Shown: positions 36,694-49,927 of the stretch, piece by piece | How the letters are laid out: every line of letters starts with the position of its first letter | Position numbering within the stretch: position 1 is the stretch's first letter | Assembly: GCA_019022495.1 (NCBI GenBank) | Contig: JAFEKR010000001.1 | Span: 434,001 to 498,000, forward strand | Direction of reading: 5' to 3' | Source: Epichloe hybrida | Lineage: Eukaryota > Ascomycota > Sordariomycetes > Hypocreales > Clavicipitaceae | DNA length: 64,000 bases | Program-made: the position numbers and the translations under genes | The notes under the pieces: model-generated | The model's database searches: none | Told to the model about the DNA's origin: nothing | What the model saw: only the letters and a program-made list of their open reading frames with translations

Positions 36694-39600
36694 AGAGTAT
36701 TGCACTAAAACGTGTAGTGTAGTGTAGTATTTGTAATGTAGTGTAGTAACTACACTACAAACTACACTACACTATAAACTACACTAACTACAAGGAAAAA
36801 AAAACTACAATACATTACACTACAATTTTTTTTTCCTAAACTACACTAACTACAAACACTACAAATGTAGTATTAGACTTTTTATTAGTTATTAGTATTA
36901 TAAGGATTAAAAGAATACTAGTTATATAAAAGCTTTTATTATTACCTATTTTATTTAATTAGTTATAGAATTTATAATATTATATTATTTTAGTAATTTT
37001 ACTATAACTAAGTAAGGTTATATATAATATTATACTTTTTAATAATACTATTTAACTTAATACTTTATTTCCCTAATATAACTTAAAGAAAAACCTTCTT
37101 ATTATATTATTTACTATTTCTATAAATTATTTTATATTTCTATAAATTATTATTATTACTTATTTTAAAAAAACTATAAAAAAAACTACGAGTAAACTTA
37201 ATATAAGTAGCTTATTATATCTTATTATAGCTTATAATAGCTTATAATAGCTTATAATACTAATATTACTAGTATTACTAAGATTACTAAGATTACTAAG
37301 ATTACTAAGATTACTAAGATTACTAAGATTACTAAGATTACTAAGATTACTAAGATTACTAAGATTACTAAGATTACTAAGATTACTTATAATATTATTA
37401 GTGTTAAAGTTTAATAAATAATAAATAATAAATAAATAACTTAAATATAAATACTAGTAATTATAAGTAAATTACTATAGTAAAAGGTATAGTTTTTAAT
37501 AACTTAGTATTTTAAGGTTTTTAAAAATATTAATATTATAAAAATGTTTTCTCTTTTATATTTTTTTAAAATAATAATAAAAGTAAAATAATAGTAATAA
37601 TAGTAATTAAGTAATAATAGTAATAATAGTAATTAAGTAATAATAGTAATAATAGTATTAATAGTAATAATAGTAATTAAGGTTATTAAAGTTATTAAAG
37701 CTCTTATAATAAGTATAGTATATTATATAAAAGTAAGTCTTAGTTTTATTTTAAAAAATAAGTTAAACTTATTTTAAAAAATAAGTTAAACTTATTTTTT
37801 ATAGCTTAATTAAGCTATATAGGGTAATTAAAATAATACTATTAATTCTTTATTAATAGATTATAAATATTAGTTTATTATATTCTTTATTTATATATTA
37901 TAGTAATAGGATATATAAAGTTACTATATATAACTTCTTAAGGCTTTAGAATTATAAAGCTAAAAGTAATATTTAATTAGTTTAAATCTTAAATAAATAG
38001 TTTTAGCTTTTTTTAAGTTCTTATTATATTAAGAATAAGATTTAAGTACTAAGCATATATTTTATTAACTTCTAGTAATTTATCTAGATTTCTTAATTAA
38101 TTTTATTCTATTAGTTTAGGGTATTTTTATTTAAAATAATAATAATAATATTTTAACATATAAAATAATTAATAGTAATAGTAAATAAAATAATAAGAAG
38201 GTTTTTCTTTAAGTTATATTAGTAAAATAAAGTATTAGGTATAATAGTATTATTAAAAAGTTATAATATTATAAATTACCCTAGTTATAGTCAGAGTATT
38301 AATTGTAAACGTAGTGTAGTGTAGTGTAGTAACTACACTACAAACTACACACTACAAACTACACTAACTACAAGGAAAAAAAAACTACACTACACTAACT
38401 ACAAAAAAAAAACTATAATACATTACACTATAAATTTTTTTTCCTAAACTACACTAACTATAAACACTACAAATGTAGTATTAGACTTTTTATTAGTTAT
38501 TACTAACTACAAACTACACTAACTACAAACTACACTAACTACAAGGAAAAAAAAACTACACTACACTAACTACAAAAAAAAAACTATAATACATTACACT
38601 ATAAATTTTTTTTCCTAAACTACACTAACTATAAACACTACAAATGTAGTATTAGACTTTTTATTAGTTATTAGTATTTATAAGGTTAAAAGAAAGCTAG
38701 TTATATAAAAGCTTTTATTATTACCTATTTTATTAAATTAGTTATAGAATTTATAATATAATATTATTTTTATAATTTTATTATAACTAAGTAAGGTTAT
38801 ATATAATATTATACTTTTTTAATAATACTATTTAACTTAATACTTTATTTCCCTAATATAACTTAGAGAAAAACCTTCTTATTATATTATTTACTATTTC
38901 TATAAATTATTTTATATTTCTATAAATTATTATTATTACTTATTTTAAAAAAACTATAAAAAAACTACTAGTAAACTTAATATAAGTAGCTTATGATATC
39001 TTATTATAGCTTATAATAGCTTATTATATCTTATTATAGCTTATAATAGCTTATAATACTAATATTACTAATATTACTAGTATTACTAAGATTACTAGTA
39101 TTACTAAGATATAATATTATTAGTGTTAAAGTTTAATAATAAATAAATAAAAAATAAATAACTTAAATATAAATACTAGTAATTATAAGTAAATTACTAT
39201 AGTAAAAGCTATAGTTTTTAATAACTTAGTATTTTAAGGTTTTTAAAAATATTAATATTATAAAAATGTTTTCTCTTTTATGTTTTTTTTAAAATAATAA
39301 TAAAAGTAAAATAATAGTAATTATAGTAATAATAGTAATTGAGGTTATAAAAGTTAATAAAGCTTTTATAATAAGTATAGTATATTATATAAAACTAAGT
39401 CCTAGTATTATTTTTTATAGCTTATTTAAGCTATATAGGGTAATTAAAATAATACTATTAGTTATCTATTAATAAATTATAAATATTAGTTTATTATATT
39501 CTTTCTTTATATATTATTATAATAAGATATATAAAGTTACTATATATAACTTCTTAAAGCTTTAGAATTATAAAGCTTAAAGTAATATTTAATTAGTTTA

Positions 39601-40891
39601 AATAGTAAATAAATAGTTTAAGCTTTTTTAAGTTCTTATTATATTAATAATAATATTAAAGTACTAAGTATATATTCTATTAACTTTTATATATTTATTT
39701 AGATTTCTAATTTAATTTAATTATATTAGTTTAGGGTATTTTTTAATTAAATTAATAATAAAAATATAAAATAATTAATAATAATAGTAAATAAAATAAT
39801 TAGAAGGTTTTTCTTAAAGTTATATTAGTAAAATAAAGTAATAAGTATAATCATGTTATTAAAAAGGTATAATATTATAAATAACCCTAGTTATAGTAAA
39901 ATTCTTAAAAAAAAGTAAATATTATAAATTCTATAACTAATTAAGTAAAATAGGTAATAATAAAAGCTTCTATATAACTAGCTTTCTTTTAATCCTTATA
40001 ATAACATTATATAATAAAAAGGCCCACTTTTTTTTACTAACACTACATTGTAGTTTTTGTAGTTAGTGTAGTTAGTAACTACACTAACTACACTACACTA
40101 TAAGCAAAAAAAAACTACACTACACTAACTATAAAAAAAAAAAAAACTACACTGCACTAACTATAAGAAAAAAAAACTACACTATAAATACAAATTTTTC
40201 CTAAAAACTACACTAACTACACTACAAACAATACTCTGGTTATAGTAAAATCCTTAAAAAAAGGTAAATTTTATAAATTATATAACTAATTAGGTAAAAT
40301 AGGTAATAATAAAAGCTTCTATATAACTAGCCTTCTTTTAATCCTTATAATAACCTTATATAATAAAAAAGCCTACTTTTTTTTTACTAACACTACATTT
40401 GTAGTTTTTGTAGTTAGTGTAGTTAGTAACTACACTAACTACACTACACTATAAGCAAAAAAAAACTACACTACACTACACTACAAAAAAAAAAAAAATA
40501 CATTACACTAACTATAAGAAAAAAAAAACTACACTACAAATACAAATTTTTCCTAAAAACTACACTAACTACACTACAAACAATACTCTGCTTATAGTAA
40601 AATCCTTAAAAAAAGGTAAATTTTATAAATTATATAACTAATTAGGTAAAATAGGTAGTAATAAAAGCTTCTATATAACTAGCCTTCTTTTAATCCTTAT
40701 AATAACCTTATATAATAAAAAAGCCCACTTTTTTTTTACTAACACTACATTTGTAGTTAGTAACTACACTAACTACACTACGCTACAAGCAAAAAAAAAC
40801 TACACTACACTAACTATAAGAAAAAAAAAACTACACTACAAATACAAATTTTTCCTAAAAACTACACTAACTACACTACAAACAATACTCT
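36694..40891. mobile_element. FB-1 copies c/d, nested in each other inside LINE-2
   Basis: Outer ends AGAGTATTG (36694) and CAATACTCT (40891), with AGTAGTAGG repeated on both sides. The uninterrupted LINE-1 sequence near 29890 shows the empty site. A second left end lies at 38293 (after TAGTTATAGTC) and further right ends at 40237 and 40589, each followed by GTTATAGT- or CTTATAGT-type sequence, so the family has inserted into itself at one site. Confidence 0.75.
37255..37395. repeat. 9-bp tandem repeat (ACTAAGATT), about 13 units
   Basis: Complement of the array at 27117, in the opposite arm orientation of an FB-1 copy. Confidence 0.9.
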
Positions 40892-43800
40892 AGTAGTAGG
40901 AGTGCGAATAAGACACTAATAGTAATTAACATAGGCTTAGGGGGGCTAGCTTAGAGTAGCCACTACCTAAACATAGGAATAGAATAGTTTAATATCTAAA
41001 GGAGTGAAAATAACCTAATAGTAAACTAGAACTAATTTGCATACCCTAAAGACATAAAATATTATAATATAATTACTAGCCTTATCCTAAGTAATAAAGT
41101 TACCTAAGTATAGTGTATTATACTTACTATAGCTAACTAGGTAGCGAACTACGCCTAAGCTAAAATAAGAACTATAAATACTAATAATAGTAATATTTAT
41201 ACTACTAAAGAAGTATTAAAAACAGCCCTTAAGGAGGCTATTAGGGAGGAAGCTAAAGATAATAACTCCCTAACCTAGGCTAGTATTGTAGCTAGGCCTG
41301 CCCTAAAATAACTAAATACTAACCCCCCCCCCTCTCTAGGTCCCTAGAAGATAATATAGAGAAGTACTTATAAAAGGAAACACTATATAAGAATTACTCT
41401 AGTCTAAGGGCGCGAAAGATATAGTTATAGCTATAAATAAAGCTATTAGGTAAGCCTTAGTAATAGTAACTAGAAGACTCCCTAGTAGGGATATAATTAT
41501 TACCTTTAAAGGAAATATAGTGTAGTATAAAGAAAACCAAAAATAAATCACTAAAGTGTTTAGCCTAAAGGTAGCTATTTACTACTATATACTTAGTATT
41601 ATTATTAAGGGTTTTCTAATAAAGTATATATCTATTAAGAACCTAGTAATAGAAATTAGAAAAGTAAATAAAGTAAATATAATTAAGGTAATTATAAGAT
41701 ACCCCTAGGGTAAGAATACCTAGTAAACTACCTTAATTCTTAGACTAGCTAAAGTTAAAGATACTAATAAGATATACTAAGATAAAATAGTCTTTAAAGT
41801 AAAGCTATTCTAAACTAAACTATATAATAAGACTTTATAACTTAGATAGTGCTATAACTACTTCTAAATAGAATATATTACTAAGTTTTATAAGGTAGCA
41901 CTAAGGTATAGTAAGTGTAAAGCTAGCTAACATAAAGATAGTAAGGCATTATACCTAATAATAAATAGGTAACTTAAGGAAAACTATATCCTATACTCTA
42001 GACTATACTTAGCCTAGTCTAAAGACTACCTAGTACTAAAAGAGAAGTAAAATATAATAAAGGCTAGTTACCTAGAATAACTATCTTACTTTACCTCTAG
42101 CTCCCCTAGTAAGAACTTAGCTCTAGCCTAAGAGAGAGCTAGCATAGCTATAGAACCTATAGTAATAATAGGAAGAAAGAGGGGTTAACCTATAAATATA
42201 AAGTAAAGCGCTAAATAGCTAAGAGCTAGAAGCATTAGGCACTATATAGAATAACTTAGGGCTAGAATAAAACTAGTATAAAATAGCTAAGACTTATTAC
42301 TACCCCCCTAATTAATATAGTAATATTATAAGTTCTTTTCTAGAATATAAATAAGAAGGATAGCTTAATATATATTATACTCTATTACTAAACTAATATA
42401 AATATAATAGTAATCTAAGAGTAAGAATATATAAAATATCTATAGCCCCTTATACTAGGCCTTGCCTAGTTCTAACTTACACACTATAATAAGTATAATG
42501 CTATATATATTAATAAGAAATATAATATAAGGTTATAATTAGCCTAGGGAGGGCCTAACTAGTTACTAGTGGAAATTCATAGGATTAATATTTATTCCCT
42601 TTATTTAGAAAGTTATAGTAATAACTAGAATACCCTTATATAAGACATTAACATAGAGATACTACGTAACTAGAGTGTATTTATAGGAGATTTTAACTAA
42701 AAGCATCCCCTCTAGAATAGGCTAGACAAAACCACTAATAGAGTAAATAAGCTACTAGAACTTATAAGCTAGTAAAGGCTTAAACTAGTAATGCCCTAAG
42801 GGGAACTAACTAGATAATATAAGGATAATAGGGATAGTACTATAGACCTAGCGTAGGTAACCCTAGATATCTAAGTTTACTATAAAGGAGTAAAAGACCT
42901 TACTAGATTTAACTATATCCTATAGCTAATTAGTATCTTTACTAGCCTATAAGATAATATCCTATAGGCCCTTAGATATATATAAAATATAATAAATAAA
43001 CCGTATATAAAGGCAAAGGTAATAGTACGCTTTTAACCTAAAAATGCCCTAGATTTATAAGATAAAGAAGGGATAGATACATACGCTACCTAGCTTATTA
43101 TAAACCTTTAATAAATAGTAAATAAGGTAGCCCTATAGAAGCCCTAGGGGCTCCCTAGCCTAGAGGTATAGTAGTTAAGGATAGCTAAAGAGGTAGTTAC
43201 TAGAGCTAGATAGGCAAAGAGATAATAAAGATAATAGAGAATAAAAGCAAACTAGTAAGCTTATACTAAGGTAAATAAGGACTAAGAATAGGTTGTTAAA
43301 ACTAAGAGAAAAAACGCATAGAGAGATACCTTATAAAAGGCTAATATATAGAGAAAGGATAAGGGAGTGTAAAGACTAAAGAGATAGGCCTAGCTTTAAA
43401 GCTAGGCCCCCCTAGAATTACCTAGGCTACTAGAGCTAGAAAGGACTAAAAATAACCTAAACCTAGCTATTACACATAAGAATAAAGTAAGCGTACTAGC
43501 ACTAAGGTTCTTCCCTAAGCCTATAGCAGACCTCTCCTAAATCCTAGACCTGACCTTCCTAGAGCTAGATAACACACTATTCCTAGATAATAACTAGTTT
43601 AAACTAGAAGAGATATTAGATATTATATTAGATATAGCTAGCTAGAAAGCACTAGGTAATAATAAGCTCCTAGTAAGCCTTATTAAGGCCTATAATAAGC
43701 TAGTAAAAGAAGCTATAGTCTAGCTCCTAAACACTATCCTTAAAGTAAGGTATTTCCTAGCCTAATTCTAGACTACTAGAGTAGTAGTAATTAGGAAACT

Positions 43801-46800
43801 AGGTAAGATAATAAAAGAGATAAGGAGAGCTAATGCTTAGAGGCCTATTTCCTTACTAAATATTATAGGAAAAATCATAGAAGTAATAATTATAAAGTAA
43901 CTTATAGCCTTTACTAAGGCAAAAGGACTCCTCCTAGAGCTATAGATAGGGAATAGGATAAATAAGTTAATAGAGACTATAATTAAGGTCTTAGTAAAGT
44001 GCGTAAGAGAGGCCTAGAGTAAGGGTGGAATTACCTTGCTTACCTAGATAAATATCTTATTTACTTTTAATAGAGTTAGCTACCTATACCTAATTTACTT
44101 ACTAATCCTAATAGGAATCCCTTACTAGCTAATAGCTATAATATAAAGCTTCCTAGCGAATAAAATAAGCTAGCTTAGCTTTAATAAAGGACTCTCTAGA
44201 CTCTTTAAGATTAAGGCTAGCACTTTATAAGGATTTCCCCTTTTACTAATTTTTTTTCTCCTTTACTTTATAAAACTTTATATATACCTCTAGGCTATCC
44301 TAAGTATAGTGGTAATTAGATTTACTAATAATATAAATATTATAGTATTTAGTAAAAATATAGTGTAAACCTAGAGAAGACTTAAGGCTACTTAGAAAAT
44401 CTATAAGAAATAGGTAAAGGAGGTAAGAGTAAAGTTTAACCTAGTAAAAACTAAACTTATATACTTTAGCAAGGCCTATAGGCCCCTATAGGCTAGGGTC
44501 TAGCTTAGTATAGAGAAGATAGCGCTAATAAAGGTATACTAATTCCTTAGGGTATAGGTAAATAGGAAACTTAACTAAAGTGCCTATAAGAATATTCTTA
44601 AAGGAAAACTAGCCTAGTAGTGGCTTACACTCTTTATATTAGTAGTATTAGTATAAGGCATTAGCTTTAGAGATACCTAGCTTATATATATATAGGTAGT
44701 CTAGCTTATTCTTACTTATAAGGCAAGTGCTTACTATACCCTAACTAAGAAAGGAGGAAAACTATAAGGAATAGTTAGAAGTTTTATAGTAAACTAATTA
44801 ACCTATCTCTAGACTATAGCTAGAGTATTTAAGGCTATACTAATTACTTAGCTAGAAGTTAAAACCTATATCCCCCCCCTAGACCTTTACTTAAATAAGA
44901 TAAAGCAAAAGTTTAAGGAAAGGATTATACTTAGTAAAATAATAAATAAGATATAGGCTATAGCTAACTTAGTGTAAATAGTACTATAATGTAAAAGAAA
45001 ACCCTTACTTACTAATAATAAACTAGATATATAACTATATAAGGAGTAAAAGAAAAGATAGGAAAACTAGTATTTTAATAGGCAATAAAGATAACATAGG
45101 CATAGGAGAGAGCTAATAGAGAACTACTTGCTTACCTATAACCTAAAGGAAATCTAGAAATTTTACACTAGGCTTAATAAGTATATCTCCTTTATAATAG
45201 TATAATTATATATAGGAAAGATTAGCCTTAATAAGTTCCTCTTCTAAAGGCACGTTCCTAGGGTAGCTTTATCCCTATGTAGCTATAGTTATATAGTTAA
45301 AGACTAGTACTATATAATTATTAACTACGCTAACTATAACTATAGACGCCCCTAAATAAGATAGCCTAGAGATATATAGGAAGTAAGGCTAGCCCTAGAT
45401 AATCCCCTAAAGGCAAGATATATTATAAAGTGGTTTCTTAGTATAAGAAGACTTTAATACTACATATTAGTGTAAGACCTAGCCTTTAGTTAATGTAAAC
45501 TAAGGGAGAATCTAGGCTACCCTAGAGGTAACTAAACTAACTAATAAATAGACACTATAGATAACTAAAGAGAGGCACTAGGTAAAATAGTATAGCTATA
45601 GAGGTAGGCTAGATATAAGGTAAAATCACACTATAATAGGAAGACTATAGGTCTAGAATAGTTATTAGATTAATTTTAAGTTAAAAAGCTATAGGTATTA
45701 TTTTACACTAGCTTACTACTACCCCTTTACTAACCTAGAATTAGCTCTATTTCTCCTTAGGAATAGGGATTATATTCTCTATTACCTTACTCTTACCCTT
45801 AGCTAATAGGCTAGTAGCTAGGAGCTAGTTTATCTTTGCTACTTAGGTATTAAGCTACTAGAGCTAAAAGATAACCTTATTATATTATTCCTTTATAGAC
45901 CTAGACCTAGCTAGGTCTAGGCTTACTATAGTAGCGCCTTATTTTTTCTTAGCGTGGTTTTTAGTATAAAGTTTCTTAACCTAAGCTATATAGTTCTCTA
46001 GGGCCTAGATAATTAAAGTTAGCTATAGAATAAAGCTATTACTAAGCTAGAGTAAAACTACTTATATTACTCCTAGTAACTATACTAGCCTAGGTCTTAA
46101 CTAACTACTAATATTCCCCTTACTAGCTAGTGATATTTAGCTATAAGTAAATTAGCACTAGAGTAAGCTTAGAATAAGCATAGGAGTTAATATTACCTTA
46201 ATATATACGTAATTATAGACCTAATAATTAAAATAGGCATTAGATATTACCCCTTTATATGTAAATTAGCCCTACCCCTAGACTAGAAATAAACTAACTT
46301 ACTAATAATATTATAGCACTAATAGCCCTTATTTTTAATAGATTATATCTTATAAGACATACACTAGATCTCTTATAGCTTACCTAGCTACCCTAGGTTA
46401 GACTTAGAAATAAGGCAAAATAAAGGTAAAGGGAACTTACTTCTAGGCCTTTTGCCTTTACTTAATCTAATTACTTCTAGGTTAAGGACTTCCTTAGATA
46501 CTTATCTAAGGTTATAAGTTCCTAGGTAAATTAGAGCTAGAATAGCACTAAAAATAAGGTACTTATAGAGCTTAGTAATATTATAGCGCGTTTTTTTACG
46601 TAAAATATTAGTATTTAAACTAGCACTAGACTAGAGAAGCCTTAAATAGCTTCTAAAAGGGATAGGAAAGAAAAGAACCTATAGGAAATTTATTATAAGA
46701 AGAGAAAAAAGGTTAGAACCTTAAGAGAGAAGAAGCTCTCTTTTATACTTAAGAGAGGGGGGGGGGGACTAACTATAATATTAGCTAGAAAATAAAGCAT

Positions 46801-48136
46801 AAGATAAGTAAATATATAAATAGCACATAACTAATCTAGGAGCGAAACCGCCTAGTTACTAGGCCTAAATTACCTACCCCTTACTATAATTAAATAAAAC
46901 TATATGCTTAGACTTTATAAGATATTTAAACTAGTACTAGGTTAGATTTAGCTAAAAAGTAAGGCACTAGAAGAGTTAGAAGTAAAGCAAATAAAAAGTA
47001 AATTATTATTATAAATCTAAATTTACTATACCTTAGAGTAAAGTAAGGGACGCAAAGCTAGGTTAGAGTAAGACTAGACTAGCACTAAAGGGAGCTAGTT
47101 AGGACTATTACTATATATTTTCCTTTCCTTTTTTATTTTCTTTAGGATAAGGCTAGCGTAAGCTAGTAATAAACACCTATAATTAGTTACACCTAACGCG
47201 GCGTAGACCTAGAAGAGGGTTAGCGCTAGCTTATTTACAAACGTAAGAGGGTTTTTCTTCCTAGTAAAGGGTTTTCCCTCTTAACTAAGCGGATGGAGTA
47301 CTAGGAACAGCTACATAGTTAGCTAGCTAGCGTAAAGAATATATAAGCAATCACTTAACGCATAGCTATACACTAGCGGAGGCGTTATAAGGTTATAATC
47401 CTAGAGGTCTATAGTAAGTAATAGTAAATATCCCTTTAGTAAATAATTAAGCTAAAAGTAGGATTTTAGTACTAAAAGAGAAGTATACTATAATTAAGTA
47501 GCTTTTAAGTAACTTATAGACTTAGTATAAAAAATATTATAACTAGAAGAGAATTCTAATAAGGTTTAAAGTTAGTAACTATGTTTTATTATTAATAAAA
47601 AACATTAACCTAAGACTAGAGTATTGCACTAAAACGTGTAGTGTAGTATAGTATTTATAGTGTAGTGTAGTAACTACACTACAAACTACACTACACTACA
47701 AACTACACTAACTATAAGGAAAAAAAAACTATATTACACTAACTATAAAAAAAAAAACTATAATATATTACACTACAATTTTTTTTTCCTAAACTACACT
47801 AACTATAAACACTATAAATATAGTATTAGACTTTTTATTAGTTATTAGTATTTATAAGGTTAAAAGAAAGCTAGTTATATAAAAGCTTTTATTATTACTT
47901 ATTTTATTAAATTAGTTATAGAATTTATAATATTATATTATTTTTATAATTTTATTATAACTAAGTAAGGTTATATATAATATTATACTTTTTTCATAAT
48001 ACTATTTAACTTAATACTTTATTTCCCTAATATAACTTAAAGAAAAACCTTCTTATTATATTATTTACTATTTCTATAAATTATTTTATATTTCTATAAA
48101 TTATTATTATTACTTATTTTAAAAAAACTATAAAAA

Positions 48137-48684
48137 TATAAGAGACCTAGAAGGTGTGCTAGGAATCCCAATAGACCAAAAGATCCGCCAATGCTAGCCG
48201 TTGCTAACATTACACCTTACAACCGGTTATAAGGCCTGTCACCTAGGGCTCCATCTGTGGTCCCCGTACACAGCGCCTCATAACTATCCCTTCCCTTCTA
48301 GAGGCTTGCCCTGAGCCACTTTGGGTCTCTGCTAGTACGCAACCTTTAAGGGATTAGGCCTAGACTCCGTGACCTCTGAGATAATCTAACTAATTGCGAA
48401 CCCCTAAGGCCTAGTGCGCAAGCGCACCTGCCCTGTGAGCCTAACGTAAGCTACCTAGCCTAGCGATCAATCCCGGACCCCGTGGGATTCGAACCTAGGA
48501 CCTAGCGTAGCCAGAAGACCTGTAACGGCTAGCATAATTGTAAGAGACCTAGAAGGTGTGCTAGGAATCCCAATAGACTAAAAGATCCGCCAATGCTAGC
48601 CGTTGCTAACATTGCACCTTACAACCGGTTATAAGGCCTGTCACCTAGGGCTCCATCTGTGGTCCCCGTACACAGCGCCTCACA
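48137..48684 (-). mobile_element. TRIM-C (548 bp)
   Basis: Direct terminal repeats of 146 bp (48137-48282 and 48539-48684), ends TGTAAGAG...CTCACA (left copy changed to TATAAGAG). The target duplication is AAAAA, and the empty site is readable in the FB-1 copy near 38945-38975. The internal 256 bp carry, on the minus strand, a tRNA-like B box (GGTTCGAATCC, complement of 48485-48495) 43 bases inside the terminal repeat. No open frame. Confidence 0.85.
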
Positions 48685-48719
48685 AAAAAAACTACTAGTA
48701 AACTTAATATAAGTAGCTT

Positions 48720-48876
48720 ATTATATCTTATTATAGCTTATAATAGCTTAGTATATCTTATTATAGCTTATAATAGCTTAGTATAGCTTATAATAGCTTA
48801 TAATAGCTTATAATAGCTTATAATAGCTTATAATAGCTTATAATAGCTTATAATAGCTTATAATAGCTTATAATAG
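48720..48876. repeat. 10-bp tandem repeat (ATAATAGCTT), about 15 units
   Basis: Core array of FB-1 copy e. TRIM-A copy 2 is inserted in it and the array resumes at 49493. Confidence 0.9.
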
Positions 48877-49492
48877 TGTCAGGTGCGCGCGCCTAATAAT
48901 CAATTGTAAGGTGCAATGCGAGCGAGAGCTAGCATTGGTGAATCTTTTGGTTCAATGGCTTACCTGCACACCTTCAGGTTCTGACATTAATGCTAGCTCT
49001 CACGGGTCTTCTAGTGTGCTAGTCCTAGGTTCAAATCCTCGTGGGTGGGGCGTGCGCTAGGTCCTAGGTTTAATTCCTATAGCTGGATTAACCTGACAGG
49101 TCTAGGTTTAAATTGCTAGGCTAGGTGCTTACATTAGGCTCACAGGGCAGGTATGGTTACGCCCGTATGGTTGCGTTACGTTGTGACCGTAGGGTCACGT
49201 GCACTAGGTGATGTATAGGCCTAGCTGCTGTGTGTACTAGGCCTTGGGGGTTCACAATTGGTTGATTATCTCAGAGGCCACGGATGACCAGGCCTAATCT
49301 AAGCTAAGGTTGCGCACGTTGCTAGCCGCTGGCCTGTGTGGGGCCCTTGGCTTAGGGCGAGCCTTACGAGGGAAGGGATAATTGTTAGGTGCGCGCGCCT
49401 AATAATCAATTGTAAGGTGCAATGCGAGCGAGAGCTAGCATTGGTGAATCTTTTGGTTCAATGGCTTACCTGCACACCTTCAGGTTCTGACA
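48877..49492 (+). mobile_element. TRIM-A copy 2, intact (616 bp)
   Basis: Direct terminal repeats of 110 bp (48877-48986 and 49383-49492), TG...CA ends, target duplication AATAG. The internal 396 bp contain GGTTCAAATCC (49028-49038), a B-box match 42 bases after the terminal repeat, and a second similar block at 49069. CA and TG are frequent here, unlike the surroundings. It is inverted relative to copy 1 at 19228. Confidence 0.9.
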
Positions 49493-49657
49493 AATAGCTT
49501 ATAATAGCTTATAATAGCTTATAATACTAATATTACTAATATTACTAGTATTACTAAGATTACTTATAATATTATTAGTGTTAAAGTTTAATAATAAATA
49601 AATAATAAATAAATAACTTAAATATAAATACTAGTAATTATAAGTAAATTACTATAG

Positions 49658-49927
49658 TGTCAGGAGCGCAGAGGTCAAAGATAGGATGTTCATCGAAGCG
49701 GGTCTTCAGAGAACCTTTGGGCTGTGCGGATAACAAAGAGGCTAGCTAGCTACAAGATAGCTATGTGCTTATGGAGCGGGGTATTTATTAAAGACTACGC
49801 ATATTATTAGTGCTAGGTTAGAGATTAAAACCTTCACGCACCCGCCCCTAGCTAGTATTTATCTAGCAGTGACTGCGATAGTCTCAGCTATCACTTCGTT
49901 CTTAACCTTTCGGTGCAAGCCGTGACA
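49658..49927 (+). mobile_element. Solo LTR of the chromovirus family, little mutated
   Basis: 270 bp, TGTCAGGAGC...GCCGTGACA, with perfect 5-bp target duplication TATAG on both sides. Compared with both LTRs of the full element it keeps most C and G residues. It probably arose from LTR-LTR recombination of a younger copy. Confidence 0.9.

Larger units (their letters stand above)
36559..46379 (+). mobile_element. LINE-2, near full-length second LINE copy, interrupted by FB-1 copies
   Basis: Begins ACCTTTGCATACTTTTCCGC like LINE-1 and matches it throughout once the insertion at 36694-40891 is removed. RT motifs lie at about 43560-45540 (RPISLLNIIGKIIE, AFTKAKGLLLEL). At 46379 (CTCTTATAGCT) it passes without a break into the tail that LINE-1 would need, so the end here is defined by where LINE-1 was interrupted. 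Confidence 0.75.
29765..47340 (+). mobile_element. LINE (non-LTR retrotransposon, Tad/I-like), LINE-1 outer boundaries
   Basis: Flanked by an 18-bp target duplication (ATATAAGCAATCACTTAA at 29747-29764 and 47341-47358) in the integrase region. The 5' part runs to 35435. Degraded ORF1 has a Cys-rich gag-like region and ORF2 an endonuclease, then RT with RPISLLNIIGKIIE-type motifs (about 32570-34560). The 3' part (46380-47340) includes the tail shared with the fragment at 21292. RIP has introduced many stops. The span also contains FB-1 and LINE-2 sequence, see those entries. Confidence 0.75.

Noticed and set aside
43000..45600. Functional LINE reverse transcriptase
   Set aside because: RT motifs are legible but interrupted by numerous TAG/TAA codons from RIP, so no protein can be made.
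49010..49085. tRNA gene in TRIM-A
   Set aside because: Only a B box and 3'-half-like sequence are present; no full cloverleaf or A box with correct spacing could be drawn.
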